Shown here: positions 46,400-57,297 of the stretch, piece after piece
How positions within the stretch are numbered: the first letter of the stretch is position 1
Layout: every line of letters starts with the position of its first letter
Source of the DNA: Ramazzottius varieornatus
Lineage: Eukaryota; Tardigrada; Eutardigrada; Parachela; Ramazzottiidae
Reading direction: 5' to 3'
Assembly: GCA_001949185.1 (NCBI GenBank)
Contig: BDGG01000015.1
Location: forward strand, 724,314-788,313
DNA: 64,000 bases
Made by a program: the position numbers and the translations under genes
The notes under the pieces: generated by a model
Told to the model about the DNA's origin: nothing
The model's input: only the letters and a program-made list of their open reading frames with translations
Database searches by the model: none

Positions 46400-47906
46400 T
46401 CATATTTTTTTTACGGGAGGGCGAGTGTTATCCCTGAAATCACGTATCTTTAGCCTTCTGTCGAACGTCAAAATTCTTTCTTCGATCTTGTTGAGGGCTG
46501 CCAGTGTCAGCACGAGCGTTTCGTGTTTCAACATACTGTAGCAATTCAGTCCTGGAAGAAGTCAAAGAAGATTTCGCAGTATACTCATTTAACAAACCGC
46601 AATAAATGATTCGTACTGTAGTGCAAAGCAGGAATTGATCTGTTATTTTTCTTACCGTAAACGGGCATCAGCGTGAAGCCTGGCCTTCTGTGGCACGCAA
46701 GCGCGATATTCTTCGGCATGAAATCCGTACTGAAACGAAACCAAGTGCTTGATTTGCTACAAGTTTATCTTCCACCACGTCAAAGCAGCTCAGTTCGAAT
46801 TTAAAGTCTTACTCGTCGACAAAGAGAACAGATAACCCCCAATTTCTTTTCGCGGTAAGAGCATCCAGAAACTGCGAGGGCAAAGAAAAGTCAATGATTG
46901 CTTTCCGGTGCCTAAAATGGGAGGAGTAATTACCTTAGGGTCTTCCGACGGAAGACTCTCGAAGCTATCCACGATATGGATGTCGTCCTGAGCTAATTTC
47001 GCCGACAGGACTGCTTTCAGGCCTTTGGATCTCATGTCGGCATGAAACAGATAAAAGTACGTTTTCGGTCCTCGAGGTCCTTTGGCTTTACCACCTCCCT
47101 TCCACAGTGGAGAACGAATGCTCCCGTGTCGCGCTCTCCCTGACTTCTTTTGCGGCCAAGGCTTGCGTCCACCACCAGGCATCTCTGCCCGGGTTCTCGC
47201 GAAGGAGTAGTCCTAATATATTTCATCGTTGAGATTAGAACGTAAATTATTGGCAGCGAAGTGTGTTGACGAGGAAAAATGAAAGCCCGGTAGACACAGT
47301 CGGCAAGATCGCTTTCCTCGGTGGCGCACATGTCTGATGTTAATGGCTAGGAGCATGCGCCACTTGGAGAACGATCTTGTCAAGATTGACCGTTTCTCCC
47401 AAGAACCGCACATTTGCACTGTTATTGGCAGAGAGCGTGCGCCACTTGAGAAAATAACGTTGTCGAGTGTGTTTCACTCAAACTACAATCATACCACGTG
47501 CTTGTAGAGTGTCTGCCATTTGATGTTGGTGTGGATAACATCTATCCTATAATGTAATGAAGCTACGTTAGCCATGAGCATGTGGTTTAAATTAAGTAAA
47601 CTGGCCTTACCGAGGGAATTCTGCAAATACCTCAGGATGAAGAGGAACCAGCCCAACTTTCTTGTCTTCGATCGTTTCAAGGCTTTCCACCCATGCTTCG
47701 CGTGAAGGCACAAAACCACTAGGAGGAAACCGGTAGTTTCTTTCCGTGATTAAGCCGGTTTTGCTCTCGGAACTCTGTAACCTAGAGGGAATTGTTCCAA
47801 GCGAAGACAGGAAGCCGGAGGGAATGGGCCCTTGTGCGGGATTCAAAACTTTAGTCCATTGCTTCGTGACGGTGCTTCTCAGCAAAGGCGAGATGAGCCC
47901 AAACAT
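46400..47906 (-). CDS. MRPL4: Mitochondrial large ribosomal subunit protein uL4m
   Basis: Component of the mitochondrial 39S/54S large subunit, imported from the cytosol. Six exons from the 5' end: 47611-47906, 47495-47546, 46934-47212, 46813-46871, 46656-46729 and 46400-46551, giving 303 residues (human 311). The N terminus is basic and Ser-rich, fitting a targeting presequence. Family landmarks: [35 protein letters not shown], the rRNA-binding loop [20 protein letters not shown] followed by [38 protein letters not shown], and [14 protein letters not shown]. The C terminus lacks the longer tail of vertebrate proteins. It looks functional. Confidence 0.95.
47288..47482. repeat. Palindromic hairpin MITE, two copies
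   Basis: In MRPL4 intron 47213-47494. Copy one GTCGGCAAGATCGC, arms TCGGTGGCGCACA and GCATGCGCCACTTGG. Copy two CCAAGAACCGCACA with GCGTGCGCCACTTGA and tail TAACGTTGTCGAGTG. Confidence 0.88.
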
Positions 47907-48373
47907 CCTCGTGGCGTCGGGTGCTTCTCGTTCCTGCTGGTATCTTCCAGCAGTTCTGCCGAACCTGTGAATGACCCAGTGAGACCCGGAAGGAAACTCT
48001 GCAAGACTTGCCAAGAGTCCAAGACAAACTGAGAACAGACTTCCGGTCAATCAAATTCGGTCACCAATCAAAACAGATCAGTTTTCACAAAGGGGTATGC
48101 GATATCGGTTTGATTACTTGATCATACTCACCGTGATTGTAATCTGATGGGGACACATTCCGACACAAGATGCCTTGCTATCGAGATGGATAAATCCACA
48201 TGCATAAGCGTGAAAGTTATGCGAATGGCCGTCCGTCGTGCGTCATTGTTCTGTAGCCAACGACCGGAATTTTGAAACTCGGTTTTCCGACATTTCCCAG
48301 TTCTTCGTTTGTGGTTGCTTGAGCTTCTGAATCCTTCTCATCCGTTCACCTTCATCCCAAATCACCCGGAACA
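47907..48373. promoter_or_regulatory. Divergent promoter of MRPL4 and RPL35
   Basis: 467 bp between start codons of a mitochondrial and a cytosolic ribosomal-protein gene on opposite strands. Just upstream of RPL35 the sequence AATCCTTCTCATCC resembles a 5'-TOP pyrimidine tract. No TATA box was seen. Confidence 0.5.
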
Positions 48374-49090
48374 ATGGTAAGTGATGTTCTTGGTTTTCGG
48401 GAAAATCTGGAGAAAGTTTGTATTGGGACAAGAAAGTTAAATGGACAGATCCAACTTCAACCGGTATCATGTGCCTAATGTTGGCACTCATTGATTGTTG
48501 ATTCTATTGTAGTCTTCGTCGGAGAAAGTCAAAGCCAAACTCCTCCGCGGCAAGAAGAAGGAAGAGCTTCTGAAGCAGCTGGAAGAACTCAAGCAAGAAC
48601 ATGCCTCACTCAAAGTGGCCAAAGTAACCGGTGGAGCACCTGCCAAGCTTGGAAAGATGTAAGAACTTTTCACTTGTGTCAGACGCGAAGCTTCGTTCCA
48701 TCTGGACGAAGCTACCTTTTTTGGGATCGTGTGATGAAAACTTAACGCTATACTGAATGTTCCTGATGGTGATCGATAGGACTGACTCTTAACTGTACTT
48801 TAACCTTGCTGAACCGAATGAGAAGAGGAACTAATAATTCGTGTTTTCTGTGTTGCAGCGGTCTTGTAAGGAAGGCCATTGCCAGGATCCTGACAGTCGT
48901 CAGCCAGACGCAGAAAGCCAACCTGAGAAAGTTCTACGCTGGCAAGAAGTGGAAGCCTTATGACTTGAGGCCAAAGAAGACCCGTGCCATCCGTAAAGCT
49001 TTGACCAAGAGCGAACTGAACATTCGTAACCGTAAGCAAATCAGAAAAGCTGCTCTTTACCCCAAACGATTGTACGCCGTCAAGGCTTGA
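48374..49090 (+). CDS. RPL35: 60S ribosomal protein L35 (uL29)
   Basis: Cytosolic large-subunit protein near the exit tunnel. Exon 1 contributes only the ATG (48374-48376), a layout common for ribosomal-protein genes. Exons 48513-48658 and 48859-49090 complete 126 residues (human 123). Landmarks: [69 protein letters not shown] and the end [10 protein letters not shown]. All are intact. The gene has no hairpin MITE in its two introns, unlike most neighbours. Confidence 0.98.
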
Positions 49091-50088
49091 TTAATTGTTC
49101 TAACTGTTTTCCCGTAACATCTTGAACTGGCAGAACTGGTGGCTTTCTTTTACATTACTACTGTAATTTGTTCAGAGATTGGACACCATGGAGTTCTAAA
49201 CGCGGAAATGAAAGCGATCTTTCGTAAACCATATTCAAACGGCGACGTGATGTTCTCCGCTTCTGTTTTGTGTTGAGGACTCTTCAGAGATCTTTGATAC
49301 GCGGGACCTAGGCGAACAACTCGACAAGATTGTTTTTTCGAGTGGCGCAGGCTTGCAGCCAATAACAATAAAAACGTGCGCCATTCGGACAACAATCTTG
49401 CCTAGTTCGCCGAGCTCCCATATCACAGTAGGACGGTGGAAGTGGCGCATGACTTTTGTCGGAACCGGGCAGATAGTTTCGAACTTTGCATTGAACAAGA
49501 ATGTAAAATACAGTTTTGGAGGCGACGTTCGTTCGTCACAATCCAGTGGGTTCTTGATGACAAACAAACAGAAGAATTCAGAATGTGAGAAGGGACGGCT
49601 TGACGAGACGTTATCGAAGATATCACCCAGAAACAGGGCGCCCAGGAACAAGGCAGAGAGATGTTATGGTTTGGTAGGATCGCTTTTTCTAGGTGGACAT
49701 GTGGAAAGAATGCCTTTGGAGGACATGTGACCAGGAGAGTGCTTATCGCTCCATCTGGTTTACGTTGTTCGCTGCTGGTGGACCCACTCATGGGCAAAAA
49801 ATTTGTCAACAAAAACCGATCACCAGTCTAGTCAGCAGCAAGTTTCCTTGTACGTCTCCCAATCGAAGAGCACTCTCAGTTCCTCAATGCGCAGTATTGC
49901 CTGAAGGACAGCCGCTTTTTTCCTTGCTCTTGACCATAAAAGCTCGAACTGTGTATTGCTCCGGTATTCCACTATTTCGAGAAACGTTTCGGTCCTTCCC
50001 ATCCTTGCATCTCCTTCTCTAATTGTGCCCTACAAAATCCGAATTCGACATCTCCGTCTTCCCTCGCTCCGATGTTTCATTGGGCACG
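49091..50088. repeat. Intergenic region with one hairpin MITE
   Basis: About 1 kb. A MITE copy with both flanks lies at 49312-49425 (AACAACTCGACAAG, arms CGAGTGGCGCAGG and ACGTGCGCCATTCGG, end TTCGCCGAGCTCCC). No gene was recognised in the rest. Confidence 0.75.
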
Positions 50089-51750
50089 ATGAATCCTCGG
50101 AAAATTTTGACAACTTCAACTTTGGCCAGCCTGGTTCTTCTGGTAATTTTACTTTAGCTGTGGTTTTTTGACCCTTGCAGTTGTGGTTGCAGCAAATTTC
50201 GCTTGGACTGTATTCCGCTTTGGGTGTAATGTTTGGCATTTCGTTTTCAGGCGGTTTCGATCCTTTCGGTGTCCGGAGAAGCTTGGCACACCTGGGGAAA
50301 CTACTACCGTGTGGAAGTCATGTTCACCCGCTTGGAGAACGATGCAGGAATTATCGCCAACGGCAAGCGCTGCGACGTCTTCACCAAATGCGATCCCCGA
50401 CTCTATACCTCCATCGACATGTAAGTGGGCTTTTCGAAATCAAACACCAACGCTCGATCGTTTCCAGTCCGATGCCATTTTTCCCAACTTCATTCATAAC
50501 TTGAGTTATCGACAATCAAAGTGAACGTGATCTGTCAGCTCAAGTGGCGCACGGTTCCATTGAAAGCAGCCGAAAATGTGCGACGCTTGTGAAAGAATCC
50601 TGTTCAAGTCATTTATCGACGCCCATTCTCTCTTTCCATCTCTTAGCGATCAGCCGTACGCGGGATACCCCGGAGCAGCCACTTCCCCTGGAGACTTCTC
50701 GCTGATCCTGACGCAAATGGATCGCAATGTGCTGGACATGAGCAACCAGATCATCAAGAACATTTGCAACCGTCCGCGTCCCACGGTACGTTCTTGCAAG
50801 CCTTCTCATGTCATTACATGGCTAAATGCGCTTTCCTGTTATCCGTTGTGACACCTCTAAATGTAGATTTCCTTTCTTGGTTGTAGCGTGTGACAGTGCG
50901 TGTTCAAGCCATGGACTACGACTACATGAATGCCAACGATCTGATGGAGAACTTTGATTGCACCTTCAACTTTGAACCTACTCCACGCGACGAGATGCTC
51001 TGGTCTCCCACCACCGCCTGCCGCGCATACCATCAACCACACCGTATTCGGTATGTCCTTTCTTGCAATCAAAAAGCACACACAACTTCCACCAGTTTCC
51101 TTGTCATATTCTCATAAAGTTGGATGAAGAACGGAGTCGTTCATAATTTTAAGATCGAAAAAATTGATGAATTGCCTGCCTAATTGACCAGTCTTCTACA
51201 GCAATTCAGTAATCCGTAATAGCGAGTTTCAACTCTCTTCAACAGCTCCACGTTGCCGAAAAGTAAATTCTCGTGGCCAACTTTTGCTTCTTTCAGATTG
51301 TTTTACAAGTGGAGAATCATCCCGATCCACTCCGGCGAATGCTATTCCACCGGTTTGTTGAACCTGATCGCTCGAAGCACAACGACCACCACGACTACTA
51401 CTACCACCAGCACCACTCCAACCACGCCCACTATCACAACCACCACCACCACCACAAGCACCGAGTCCCCGACAATGACCACCGATGAAGTACCTATGAC
51501 AGAGAATCTAACCACCGAAGAGGCAGTTGAACGAATGGAAACTGCCATTGCGTCTGGCGCCACGGAAGAAACCACGGAGGAAACTACGGTCCAAGTCAAG
51601 GTGACCGCCAACGACACGACCAGACTGGTGGTCTTCGACTTGCCGTCCACGACCTCTGCCGATCCTGCTGAAGCTGGCGACGTGGTGTACCACGACTACG
51701 AGGAAGGGGAGGTTTTCACCTACTCGCCTTACCTTCCTGCCCTCAACTAG
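50089..51750 (+). CDS. Secreted Thr-rich protein with a divergent C2/MNNL- and DSL-like region
   Basis: Exons 50089-50142, 50251-50420, 50647-50785, 50887-51050 and 51297-51750 give 326 residues. A signal peptide (LASLVLLAVSILSVSG core) is followed by W-x4-YYRVEVMFTRLENDAG, KRCDVFTKCDPRL, then VTVRVQAMDYDYMNANDLME and RLFYKWRIIPIHSGECY. This order recalls the N-terminal C2-like (MNNL) domain and the start of the DSL domain of Notch ligands, including the two-cysteine CDxxxxxC step and the xVxVxAxDxD strand, but similarity is weak and no EGF repeats follow. The last exon is a mucin-like tract of Thr repeats with Glu, ending YLPALN without a membrane segment. Function is unknown; a secreted mucin-type ligand or matrix protein is inferred. 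Confidence 0.7.
50528..50625. repeat. Palindromic hairpin MITE, one copy
   Basis: In the intron 50421-50646 of the secreted mucin gene. Arms TCAAGTGGCGCACG and AATGTGCGACGCTTG, tail GAAAGAATCCTGTTCAAG. Confidence 0.85.
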
Positions 51751-52080
51751 GCTCTTGTATTTCCCCGCCATTTCATTTTTACCACCGCGAAACATTGTTA
51801 AATAACCAGCTGTTTATGGGCCGGTTTCTGTTGTGGCCAACAGTGTTTTGGTCTGTTGTTGAATCTCTTTGGTTTCTGTACGTACACGTACAGAGAGCTA
51901 CTTGGTTTCAGCGGTGTTGGTGGCGCCATATATGGGCAGGCTTATCAAGTTCCGGCTGTTGTCCCGTGTACAGTGATGTCATTTTGCAGATAAATGATGG
52001 ATTGTTTTCCTGAGGCTTTCTGCATCAGGACCAGTCAGAAAGAGAAGCAGGGTCCATATTTCAAGACTTGGCCAGTTGTG
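51751..52080. other. Intergenic, no gene recognised
   Basis: 3' UTR of the secreted mucin gene and unassigned sequence up to the inverted-repeat element. Confidence 0.4.
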
Positions 52081-52909
52081 AGTGGGGAGGTTGATATCAA
52101 ACTTGACTAGCGTAGGATATTTGATTAGTGCTGATGATTTGCTCCGCCCACTCCTTGCTCTAATCACCAGAAGTTGAGACTCGCTGATCGAAACCCGCGA
52201 TTAGCGTAAGTTTTCCGGGAGCATTTGCGAAACAAGCACCATCTTTCGAAGATTAGTTCAGATCGAGATATCAAACTGAACAAAACTTCGAATTCGAATT
52301 GGCAAACGGGTATGAGAGATTGTCGGTTGTGGTTCTGAGAGCTGAACCGGATCAGTCATCAACTTCTATTCTCTGAGAGTAGTCACAATTGAAGGTAAAG
52401 TGAAGTTGAGAAAGCGGTTAAAGCTGCAGTCGAAGAAACAGTGTCTGTTGTGGTAAACCCACAGTTAAACGTGAAGCTTCGTATGATTTCCCGAAGCTGC
52501 AGTCACACCCACAGTTACAGTGATAATTTTCAATGTTTTGTTCGATATAAAAGCCGCAGTCAAGCGTGCAGTTGTGGGTGTAGTTTGACGAATAACCCAT
52601 GAGCGATGTCAGGCCTCGAAAGACACAGTTAGAAGAGCAGTTGGTACTTCATTGAGATATCATGTGAGATACTCTAAAATTTGGAAAGAGTCTTGGAAAG
52701 AAATAGCCGCAGAAAAGCTTGGTCAAAAAGCTACTCTAACTCATTACTCACTGGATTAGCGGTCCATATGTCTTAATCAAGAATCAGGCATGGATTAGCG
52801 TAGTGAGTTCAAGTGATTCGGCTCCACCAGCATGCTCCATCTTGTTTGGCTGATTCCTGCTCAAATCAAGCTCGCTACGCTAATCAAGTTCGATATCAAC
52901 CTCCCCAGT
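52081..52909. mobile_element. Non-autonomous inverted-repeat transposable element (823 bp)
   Basis: The ends are inverted repeats of about 35 bp. The left begins GGGGAGGTTGATATC (52084) and continues AACTTGACTAGCGTAG; the right end (52868-52906) is its complement with three mismatches. The trinucleotide AGT flanks both ends directly (52081-52083 and 52907-52909), a plausible 3-bp target duplication. The inside has no coding capacity but has repeats of CCCACAGTTA in both orientations and several GGATTAGCG words. A 3-bp duplication suits PIF/Harbinger or CACTA mobilisation; the termini do not start with CACTA. Confidence 0.75.
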
Positions 52910-53144
52910 ATGAAGACAGACTTTATCTGACGAAGAAGTCCGCGCGCTGTAAAACTGCAAGTCAGGCGACGTCTTTGAATGGCAATAGTGTACTTTCCAG
53001 AAATGAGCAAAGTCCATTCTTGCCAACCTCTAGACGAGCTTTATAGCGGCTATCGGAAAGATAAACTCTGATAGAGATATCTGAAGAAGCTGCTTATCGG
53101 TCTCACCAACGTCGACATAGACAGCCCAGAAAATTGTGCAGAAA

Positions 53145-53150
53145 TTTATT
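53145..53150 (-). terminator. Poly(A) signal of the MAM-domain gene
   Basis: AATAAA on the minus strand, 38 bp past the stop codon at 53188. Confidence 0.6.
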
Positions 53151-53187
53151 ACTGTACATCAGCGGTACTTGGTACAGCACAGAGCAT

Positions 53188-54332
53188 TTATCTTCTCCAC
53201 AGTTGGACAGCGCGTCCAGTGTTGACACACGTTTGCAACAGGCCTCTGTGCTGGAGAGACTCAGAGGACTCGGATGTCAGGGTGTCGGTGGTGGTGCTTA
53301 AGCCGCCGTCGGTCACCGGACCATCCGGCTGTGGCGGCGGTCGTATGGACTCGGGGTTGGTGTTCTCACTCAGAGCTACTCCAGCCACCGCCGCCAAGTT
53401 CCTTTCCGACCCCACTTTGAAGCGAAATACCAGCTAGAAAAATGATTGAAATTAACCAACTTGAAAACAAAAAGACGTGACAATGATACGAGTGTTGACG
53501 AGGACAGTAGTACTCGATATGTAACCTGGGTTGTGGTCGTTCCCGCTTCCGGACACAACAGCAAGACGTGGTACTTCCAGCTGACGGCATTGCGGTAAGA
53601 TCCGATGACCACGTCAGAACCTCTGGGAGGATGGAGAAGTAACTCGACCGTGTTGGCACTCAGTTCGAACTTTTGCTGGAGAATGAAGAAGGAGAGAATT
53701 CGCGGAGCGGTCAGCGTGAAGGGCTCACTGCGAAGCTCCGCCCACGATTCGTGTTTCGACGTCACATATGCATACCCAGCATAACCTGTGCCAACCCAAA
53801 AAGCTTTATTCACATTTCCGTGATACCTTCCCTCACAAACTCGACGTAAATAAATTCTCATTCAGATTCTAAATAAGAAAATGTCTTGTTCACGATCGTT
53901 TTTCCAAGTGGCGTACGCTCTCAGCTAAAATTACTGGCAACGTGCACCACTTGAGAAAACAATGGGTCCCGGCACGATCGTTTTTTGAGTGGCGTACATC
54001 TTTAGCCAGCAGCAATGAAAATGTGCGCCATTTAGGAAAAGAGCCATATTCAATTGGTTTGCCGATGTCGACCTAACTGAAGGATTGTTAAGTAAACCTT
54101 GAGCTTTATTACCTTCCGGCGGACGAATGTTCAGCACCGACTCCGTTGTCCAGGCCCACTGGCTTCCAGAGACAGTTCCGGTCCAGCCGCAGAGATTACT
54201 GGTAAAGTTGCATGTAACAGTGTTGGTGCTTCCCAGACCATCTGCTCGGTGCAAGGGAATCGCATGCAGAAGGCTGAAGGTGCCGAACAAAAGCACACTG
54301 ATGCCTCCAAGTCCAGCTATGCTTCTGATCAT
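53188..54332 (-). CDS. Secreted MAM-domain protein
   Basis: Three exons (54113-54332, 53526-53785, 53188-53433) give 241 residues. A signal peptide (GLGGISVLLFGTFSLLHA) is followed by a single MAM domain. Its pattern is visible as TVTCNFTSNLCGWTGTVSG, a Trp-rich strand QWAWTTE, then YAGYAYVTSKHESWAEL with LRSEPFTL, WKYHVLLLCPEAG and VFRFKVGSERNLAAVAGVAL. The first and second Cys are conserved; one later Cys is recognisable in LLCPEAG. The C terminus is Ser/Thr/Pro-rich and has no membrane segment. MAM domains mediate adhesion or ligand binding in extracellular proteins; a partner cannot be inferred. The intron between exons 1 and 2 carries two MITEs. Confidence 0.75.
53882..54065. repeat. Palindromic hairpin MITE, two copies
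   Basis: In the MAM gene intron 53786-54112. Copy one CCAAGTGGCGTACG with ACGTGCACCACTTGA; copy two TTGAGTGGCGTACA with ATGTGCGCCATTTAGG, ending TTGGTTTGCCGA. Confidence 0.88.
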
Positions 54333-56369
54333 CCTGCCCGTTAGCGTGGTAGAGACCTGCTCCGCAGGGAGAAAGCAATCTCACGTGTCGCGACAATAGT
54401 ATAACCCTGACCTTGATCGGCCACACACCGGCCTTAATTCTTGGCAAAGGTTTGTCGAAATATATCCACCTGCAAAGGCCTCACGTTTACAAGTGTGACT
54501 GATTGTTCAGCATAATCAGCCGTTTCTTGAGGACTTTTATACGTATCCGTTTGAACCTGGAGTAGCCGCCGTGATTGAGGAAGTTGACGAGGAACAAGAC
54601 AATGGACGGGCCGCCACAGTCTACACGGTTATCTAGCCAGGAGGAAGTATGCCGATTGTTTCTGGCGGTTCCACCATGTCCCACTTTGTCCAGGGCACGC
54701 GTCGCGTACATTTGGCTGCGACTTCGCACTGACGAACACTGCAAACGAATTAATCTGCGAACTTTGAAAGCGTGTCTACTATTCAAATACATCATTCACG
54801 CACCATGCATACGGATACCGAGAAGCATCGTACTCTGTGCGGCCAAGATCAAGTCCACATGTCCGACTCCATGTACTAAAATGTAAGTTGTGAGCCAACG
54901 TCGAATGCGGAAGAGTAGAAGCCGCAAACGAAGAATGGTCGTGCTGACGAATGCGCAAAGTGGGCTTTCGTCCTTTGTGGAACGTGACTTCCTCATGCCT
55001 GGACTTGCCAGATAATGACCAACGGGTTATGATTAGCCCATATGACGCAAGAGCTGACGACACGGACTGTGCCGCTGTTGCTCCGCGCTTGCGATCCCTC
55101 GGATAGGCAACAAGCATATTACTCCTCATGATCTATCTAGCAAATAGAAATAACATACTTTGACACGAACCCCACAGAACGATGGCCCCGCATCTGGCCC
55201 TTGTCCGAATCGACGTCACACGCCGGCGTTTGAGCAAAGCCTTGCTAGCAGGGTTCTCCGCTACAATGGCTTCGATTTGAAGAACATGCAGTCGACCTTC
55301 GTTCACAGCTGCATGCCGGTCCTCCAGCCAAAAATATCATTGCCTTTGCGACTGGAACGCCGAGAATGATAGATGGGATTAGACGCCGATGAGAATATTG
55401 ACGAACTTCTAATTCGTGAGGGTCTTGCCCAGCGTACGGGAGTTGCTGTCATAACGACCTGGGCTTTATTCTGCCTCTGTTTGCTGGTCTTGCAGGCTTT
55501 TGGCAGACAATGCAGTGACTGTTGTTCAATATACCCATTGTGACCTTTCTGGTTGCTGACCCTCTCATTTGCTGGTAAATGGCCCGCCGTTTCCCAGCCA
55601 GAAGAACTGTACCATCATACAGGGAACAACGAAATCGACCCACACCATTCCTAACTGTACTATCCGGACCATGCGGTCGCCCTTGTCACCTCTGCAGCAG
55701 CAACTACCGCGCCCTCTGTCCGTCTTCGACAGCGCCCGCACGACAGTGAGGAACAATGCTATTGCTCTTGGAAATTCAGCGTCTGCACACGTATGATGGG
55801 AAATTATGGGACGGTAAATATTACGCTGGAAAGAGGTTTTGACTTGTAGTGGAAGGGATCATAGGAATACATCTGAAGTCGGCCAAAATCGGCTTGACAA
55901 TGGTCGAGCGTTCTGACTTATCGTGCGCGCCTTTTGACTGTTCACATACCGGCACCAACTCACCTGTGACCTGCCTAAGAAAATCACACAAAACTCACAA
56001 GGGAAGAATTAAGAAAACAGTGCTAAAGCGCTACAAGATGGAAAACTTTGCCTGAAGCCAAATACCGCAAAAAAGGTTTGACGCATAGCACCGTCGCGAA
56101 AGTTGCTTGACCACTTGGCGTTAGCCATGTGCTTCTCCATCCATCTTGCGAAGATGCTAGTCTATTCTGTCTCGGCCATCAACGAGCTGTAAAACGTGTA
56201 TCCACATTCACGCTTGCGTAGTGCGTACTTTATATTTGAAAGTCAATACAGACGTTCAGTTTCCAACATTGCAAAATAACTTCCCACCTTGCACCCTCGA
56301 CCAGTTTCCACTTTGTGACCATTTGAGGAAAGTGCATCGGCAGGAGCTTTTCCATCTTGCGGGTCAAAG
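54333..56369. other. Intergenic about 2 kb, no gene recognised
   Basis: Between the MAM gene start and the MARVEL gene start. Overlapping ORFs of 60-116 codons occur on both strands, but none has family features, consistent codon use or clean splice partners. No hairpin MITE is present. It may contain decayed elements and both promoters. Confidence 0.4.
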
Positions 56370-57109
56370 ATGGGCCTGGTCTTCTCGCGTGGAGTCGGAC
56401 AGCCTCGCTTCAACCCAGGATATCTCAAGGGTCTCGGTGGAGTATTAAAAGTGCTGGAAGTTGTCTTCGCCCTCATTGCATTCATCCTTGCCTTCAGCGG
56501 ATACTTCAACTATGGCTACTTCTTCAATTCGGCGGGATGGGTCAAGTTCGCCACCGGTGTGGCATGGATCAGCAGCTTCCTCTGGTTGATCATGTACATG
56601 TGCAACATGTACCCCTGGCTGCTGTACGAAGCCATCTTTGATTTCATCCTGGCCGCCATGTTGCTCATTGCCGGAGCTGTCATGATCCGAGGTACCATCC
56701 AGCAATCCCAGCCCCAACGAGATGGGCCAATCTGCTATTGCATAGCGGAGCATTGTACAAACACATTACAGTAAAACTTGAAAGGAGTGTTCTCGATCGT
56801 ATTACTGAACAAAACTTGTTGGAGAAAATACAGTCTTTCCAACAGAGATAACTCATCGAAATCGAAGCCGTAGAATCCGTCAGGAGAAATAATTAGAATG
56901 ATGAATCTCCCACAAACTTTGCACTGATCGTAGGAGCCGACTTTGATTCGACGCGAGGAGCTTGTGTATTTTTCTGCTGGGCCGCCATGATTGTCTACAT
57001 CATCGACGGCATCTACAATTTACGGTTGAGAAGAAGTGGAGTGACCAACGCGAGTATCGGTAGCGGCAATGTTGTGACCACGACGCAGACCACCGTTATC
57101 AAGACATAA
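56370..57109 (+). CDS. Four-transmembrane MARVEL-like protein
   Basis: Two exons (56370-56691 and 56934-57109) give 165 residues with four membrane segments: VLEVVFALIAFILAFSGYF, a second over GVAWISSFLWLIMYMCNMY, a third over LYEAIFDFILAAMLLIAGAV, and after the splice GACVFFCWAAMIVYIIDGIY. Short cytosolic ends and the small loops match the MARVEL fold of CMTM/MAL/synaptogyrin-type proteins found in vesicle trafficking membranes. The tail is Thr-rich (VTTTQTTVIKT). The start ATG follows a stop-rich region. Without a search I cannot say which MARVEL subfamily this is. Confidence 0.7.
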
Positions 57110-57137
57110 GCATCAGCCTTTATTTCATCTGACAATT

Positions 57138-57143
57138 TTTATT
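57138..57143 (-). terminator. Poly(A) signal of the GPCR-TLDc gene
   Basis: AATAAA on the minus strand, about 155 bp past the stop at 57298, in the space between the facing 3' ends of the MARVEL and GPCR-TLDc genes. Confidence 0.5.
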
Positions 57144-57297
57144 GGTGCCAAATGACGAATGCTCTAGTACTGTACAAGTCATGAAAAGAAAGTGCATTTT
57201 CTACTGTATTCAAAATGTCATGGTTGTGCTAGTAAACTGTAACTTTTTTGAGTTCATCAAAAAACAGAGTGGCAAGAGTAAAAAGACGACAACAGAT

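Noticed and set aside
53240..53415. Low-complexity C terminus of the MAM protein as a repeat or mobile element
   Set aside because: It is in frame with the MAM exons and simply Ser/Thr/Pro-rich coding sequence.
54333..56369. Overlapping ORFs of 60-116 codons as possible genes
   Set aside because: No start context, splice partners, domain features or codon consistency; likely chance frames.
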